From contig CAZKDJ010000173.1 of the NCBI GenBank assembly GCA_964551295.1, positions 1-8,785 of the forward strand: 8,785 nucleotides of DNA. Direction: 5' to 3'. Position 1 is the stretch's first letter. Each line of letters opens with the position of its first letter. The notes under the pieces were generated by a model that saw nothing but the letters and a program-made list of their open reading frames with translations, searched no databases and was not told the DNA's origin. The position numbers were made by a program, and so were the translations under genes. This document shows positions 6,087 through 8,785 of this stretch, one piece after another. Source of the stretch: JAFGED01 sp964551295. Lineage in GTDB: Bacteria; Chloroflexota; Anaerolineae; B4-G1.

Positions 6087-8522
6087 GTGAACAAAAAGCC
6101 AACGGTTCTATCCTACACCACAGTCTTGTTCGTGCTGGTCGTTTCGATAGCCATTCCAACACTGCATTCCACAGGCTCGACGGCTGCCACACCACTCAAG
6201 TTCTCCTTGCCCGTCCCTGAGGCGGAGGTAGAAGACTGGAATACCCTCATCGGTGTGGGCACGACGTTGCATTACCCGCCTGGCTGGAAAGGTCGGCCTT
6301 ATCAGGCCCAAGGCAGCGTCCGCAATGGCGCAACCTACGAGTTCATTCGGGCGAACGAGCATGGGGTCGCGGCGCGGATCGATGTGTTGGAAATCGTGAT
6401 CCCTGACACTGGCGCGGAGGCAATGGCGTCAGAACTTGCCTATTGGCGGCAGCACGGCCCCAGACGTGGCTATCGTCTGGAACAGGTAACGGTGCAAGAT
6501 CACCCTGCCTGGTGGGTGAGTGGTGGAGTCACGGATGACATCGTAAGCACCAATGTGACCGACCTGGTGTGGGTAGATCAGGGTAAACGAGTGTATCGTT
6601 TCCGGCTGCGCTGTCGGGCCGAGGCGGGGGAAGAAAGCGAGCACGTCTTGCGGCAGATGCTCTCCACGATGGAGACAAAGGCGGTGGACTGGAGCCGAGC
6701 GGCAGAATCACCGCCGGCCCTGTCTGGCGTGGAGGCATTGAGTGGGACGAATACGATCTCAGCGCTTGCCAGCGTCCCCTATGACCGCAGTGCAGCTTAC
6801 GACTATGCAGAGACCTACTGGGACGGAACCAATCCGACCAATGACGACGGTTGCTATCTGTGGTACAATGGAAGCACGTTGGATTGCACGTATCACGATG
6901 GGGATTGGGGCGTGGATGGCGCGCACTTTGTGAACCGGGCAGTACACGCTGGAGGGCGGCCCATTCCAGGCTTATGGGAAGGTGCTGCTCTCCGGGTGGC
7001 CGACCTGCGGGATTGGCTGCAAAGTGACGGGTGGGCGACGACAACAGCAAACCAAGCACAGGTAGGAGACGTGGCGATTATGGGGCCGCTCGACAATCCC
7101 TGCTGGGTCGGACTGGTGGTGGAAACAGGAAGCGACCCGACACTAGCGACGCATTCCGATGAATATTGGCTACAGGCGAGTCAACTGTATTGCAACTCTG
7201 GTGGACAGCCGAGTTACGAGAAGACATATCTGCAGGCCGAGGTCGAATTCGCGGTGCACCTGCCTCTGGTGTTGCGTAACTGGCCGCCGCCGATGCCCAA
7301 GGTCTACACCGGTATCCACCTGGGGAACCACGAGGGAGGTGACTGGACAGACGACGAGCTGGCCCTAATCGACGGGGACGCGGGAGGGGCCTGGCCGCGC
7401 GTCGTCGTCGTGCAGAGCAAGCAGGTGTGGAACGTGTGGCGTCCGACCGAGTCGCCCTGCCAAGTGGTGGGTGCAGACGTGTGGAATGATCCACAAGGAG
7501 TCGATCGCAGGAACGTCTACGACTATCTCACGCGGGCAACGCAGAACGGCGTGACGATCATCATCCGCATTGCACCCTCGCCGGGGAATTTTGAAGAGGC
7601 AATCTTACCTGGGTGGCCTGATCCAGTTCAGGTTCCAACGCGTACGTTGATCACGCAACCTGACATAACACCTGGAGGGGCGGATTACTGTGGCGCCAGT
7701 TGGGAGAGGTTCCGCGCTGTCGACGACGTCGTGGAAGAGATGGACGCCATCCACACCCGCAACCAGATCAACGGCTGGCCGGCGAACTGCTGCTACTTCG
7801 AGCCGACCAATGAGCCGAACCTGGAATGGTACAAGGAGACTGGAAAGACTATTCCTTCAAGAGATCAAGCCCTGGCCTGGCAGGCGATGGATGATTACTT
7901 TGCCGCCTTGATTGCCTACGCCAGGGCGAGCTATCCCGCGTTGCGCATTCTCACGCCGTCGATGAGCCAGGGTCAATACGCCGAAGGCGTCGATTGGCTC
8001 AGGGGGTATCCGGACGACGATCCTTGCCCAGAGCAGTTGATCCAGGGCAAAACGGGATATGAGCTGATGCCAAAGACATACGAGTGGCGGGCAGACGGCT
8101 ACCACGGTTACAGTTGGCACAACTATTACATCCAGGGCTGGGAGAGCTACAGCCCATGTGATTATGGCGGATTCCACGTGTCCTTTCACTTTCCAGAATT
8201 CATGGCCCGCGAGATCGTCATCAATGACCGCCCGGCCTTCGTCACCGAGACAGACCTCTGCTCCTGGTTCAGCGATGGGAATGGGCAGTGTTACAACAAC
8301 AATCCGATCCACAGGAAAGAGGACGACCCAGGAGCCACGAGTGCATCACTGAGATACTATTTTGCATCCGAATCCAACACAGGAGGCGCCGATGGGGTCG
8401 TGTTGTGGCTGCTGAGGAACGACGAGGCGGGCAAGACAGAGTACGATTGGCACGAAGGGTACGACGACGCTACACATACTTACTACGATTGGTTCACCCG
8501 ATGGTGGAGGGAAACCCCCTAA
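6087..8522 (+). CDS. Secreted two-domain protein: amidase-like domain and clan GH-A-like glycosidase domain
   Basis: 811 residues from GTG 6087, supported by AAGGAGG at 6076-6082. Signal peptide at about 1-34 (MNKK, hydrophobic core, TAA). Residues 45-200 form an alpha/beta domain (GVGTTLHYPPGW, HPAWWVSGG, VYRFRLRC) that may be PsbP/Mog1-like. Residues 231-370 resemble the putative amidase domain Amidase_6 (YDRSAAYDYAETYW, NRAVHAGGRPI, QVGDVAI), but where that family has the nucleophile in DC-x-NF, this protein has DGAHF (277-281), so the Cys is missing. VHLPLVLRNW (390-399) is a spacer. Residues 405-811 look like a (beta/alpha)8 glycosidase of clan GH-A: EPTNEPN with Glu576 as likely acid/base, HGYSWHNYY (673-681) and FVTETD with Glu721 as likely nucleophile. 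Substrate unknown; no specific family is claimed. The C-terminus (WLLRNDEAGKTEYDW, WFTRWWRETP) is aromatic-rich. The gene opens its cassette and lies 17 bases before a lipoprotein gene. Confidence 0.85.
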   Translation: MNKKPTVLSYTTVLFVLVVSIAIPTLHSTGSTAATPLKFSLPVPEAEVEDWNTLIGVGTTLHYPPGWKGRPYQAQGSVRNGATYEFIRANEHGVAARIDVLEIVIPDTGAEAMASELAYWRQHGPRRGYRLEQVTVQDHPAWWVSGGVTDDIVSTNVTDLVWVDQGKRVYRFRLRCRAEAGEESEHVLRQMLSTMETKAVDWSRAAESPPALSGVEALSGTNTISALASVPYDRSAAYDYAETYWDGTNPTNDDGCYLWYNGSTLDCTYHDGDWGVDGAHFVNRAVHAGGRPIPGLWEGAALRVADLRDWLQSDGWATTTANQAQVGDVAIMGPLDNPCWVGLVVETGSDPTLATHSDEYWLQASQLYCNSGGQPSYEKTYLQAEVEFAVHLPLVLRNWPPPMPKVYTGIHLGNHEGGDWTDDELALIDGDAGGAWPRVVVVQSKQVWNVWRPTESPCQVVGADVWNDPQGVDRRNVYDYLTRATQNGVTIIIRIAPSPGNFEEAILPGWPDPVQVPTRTLITQPDITPGGADYCGASWERFRAVDDVVEEMDAIHTRNQINGWPANCCYFEPTNEPNLEWYKETGKTIPSRDQALAWQAMDDYFAALIAYARASYPALRILTPSMSQGQYAEGVDWLRGYPDDDPCPEQLIQGKTGYELMPKTYEWRADGYHGYSWHNYYIQGWESYSPCDYGGFHVSFHFPEFMAREIVINDRPAFVTETDLCSWFSDGNGQCYNNNPIHRKEDDPGATSASLRYYFASESNTGGADGVVLWLLRNDEAGKTEYDWHEGYDDATHTYYDWFTRWWRETP

Positions 8523-8539
8523 AGTCAAGGAGGTGCGAA

Positions 8540-8785
8540 GTGCATACAAATATGCGAGAGAATGCGTTTTGGCTCGTGTTTCTGGCGTTGGTTGGGCTGC
8601 TGCTAACGAGCTGTATACCGGCAAGCCAGGCGGGGGAACCGCCGACGGTGACGCCGCGTCCTACTCAGGCGTTGAGCGGCAGTGTGCAGGCAGGTGAGAT
8701 GGAGGAGCTGGTCAACGTAAATGAGCGGCTTAAAGACATTCCCGTTTCAGAGTTCCAGGTGAACGGGGACGTTGCGCTGGCTATC
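8540..8785 (+). CDS. Lipoprotein, N-terminal part (runs off the window)
   Basis: GTG 8540 preceded by AAGGAGG (8527-8533) at six bases; the frame is open for 82 codons to the last base. Residues start MHTNMRENAFW, followed by a hydrophobic core and a lipobox LTSC, so it is a predicted lipoprotein. After the Cys come IPASQAGEPPTVTPRPTQALSG, given here as IPASQAGEPP then TVTPRPTQ, a short Pro/Thr tether, and then a polar segment (EMEELVNVNERLKDIPVSEF). The function cannot be told from this part. It follows the glycosidase-like gene by 17 bases without an attC between them, so the two are probably co-transcribed and in the same cassette. Confidence 0.8.
   Translation, partial: MHTNMRENAFWLVFLALVGLLLTSCIPASQAGEPPTVTPRPTQALSGSVQAGEMEELVNVNERLKDIPVSEFQVNGDVALAI

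Larger units (their letters stand above)
6051..8785 (+). mobile_element. Partial integron cassette, at least 2.7 kb, at least two genes
   Basis: Starts at the core of site 3 (TTGGGCGGAC) and runs past the window edge; no further attC-like site is seen up to 8785. It holds the large amidase-like/glycosidase gene and the start of a lipoprotein gene 17 bases later. Its own attC should lie downstream with a left arm close to GTCCGCCCAA. Confidence 0.45.

Noticed and set aside
6529..7059. 176-codon frame on the - strand opposite the amidase-like domain
   Set aside because: Composition is that of an antisense shadow (Pro/Arg/Ser/His-rich), and the + strand frame has coherent domains.

Overview
The window reads as part of an integron gene-cassette array from a Chloroflexota (Anaerolineae-like) bacterium. 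All six supported genes are on the + strand. The host guess rests on protein style: exported proteins with Pro/Thr-rich linkers (TPTP runs), the spacer motif 'V-[HF]-LP-x-[VM]-x-N' (VHLPLVLRNW and relatives) and PD40 beta-propeller and SpoIID/LytB proteins. This style is typical of Anaerolineae, but the assignment is an inference.

Layout. Bases 1-510 are the 3' part of a group II intron: a catalytic domain V (435-469), a domain VI with a bulged branch-point A504 seven bases from the 3' end, and no reverse-transcriptase ORF. Next come a lipoprotein gene (584-1822), a 132-bp attC-like site (1854-1985), a two-gene block of a PD40 propeller protein (2016-3368) and a SpoIID-like secreted protein (3392-4840), a second attC-like site (4901-5030), a five-helix membrane protein of unknown function (5054-5896), a third attC-like site (5926-6056), an 811-residue secreted protein with an amidase-like domain and a clan GH-A-like glycosidase domain (6087-8522), and the start of another lipoprotein gene (8540 to the window edge).

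The three ~130-bp sites are the most interesting element. Each has outer arms close to RYYYAAC...GTTRRRY, an unpaired spacer, and an inner stem with the same two extrahelical bases (G, then A six bases further on) on the left arm only. The inner stem covaries between copies (CACCTG/CAGGTG against GAGGCG/CGCCTC). The left end of each site is also complementary to the start of its own cassette, as expected if the DNA once closed into a circle. Cutting at G|TT gives one complete cassette of 3045 bp (two genes), one of 1026 bp (one gene), and two partial or unproven ones at the sides. The intron ends three bases before what looks like another, decayed, GTT core site, so it may sit inside an attC.

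How the genes fit together: each block opens with a ribosome binding site shortly after the core site (start codons 24-31 bases past it, about 70 for the first). Every product is predicted to be exported or membrane-bound. Two proteins carry domains associated with peptidoglycan or polysaccharide processing. The array therefore looks like a store of cell-envelope functions. No integrase gene is visible.
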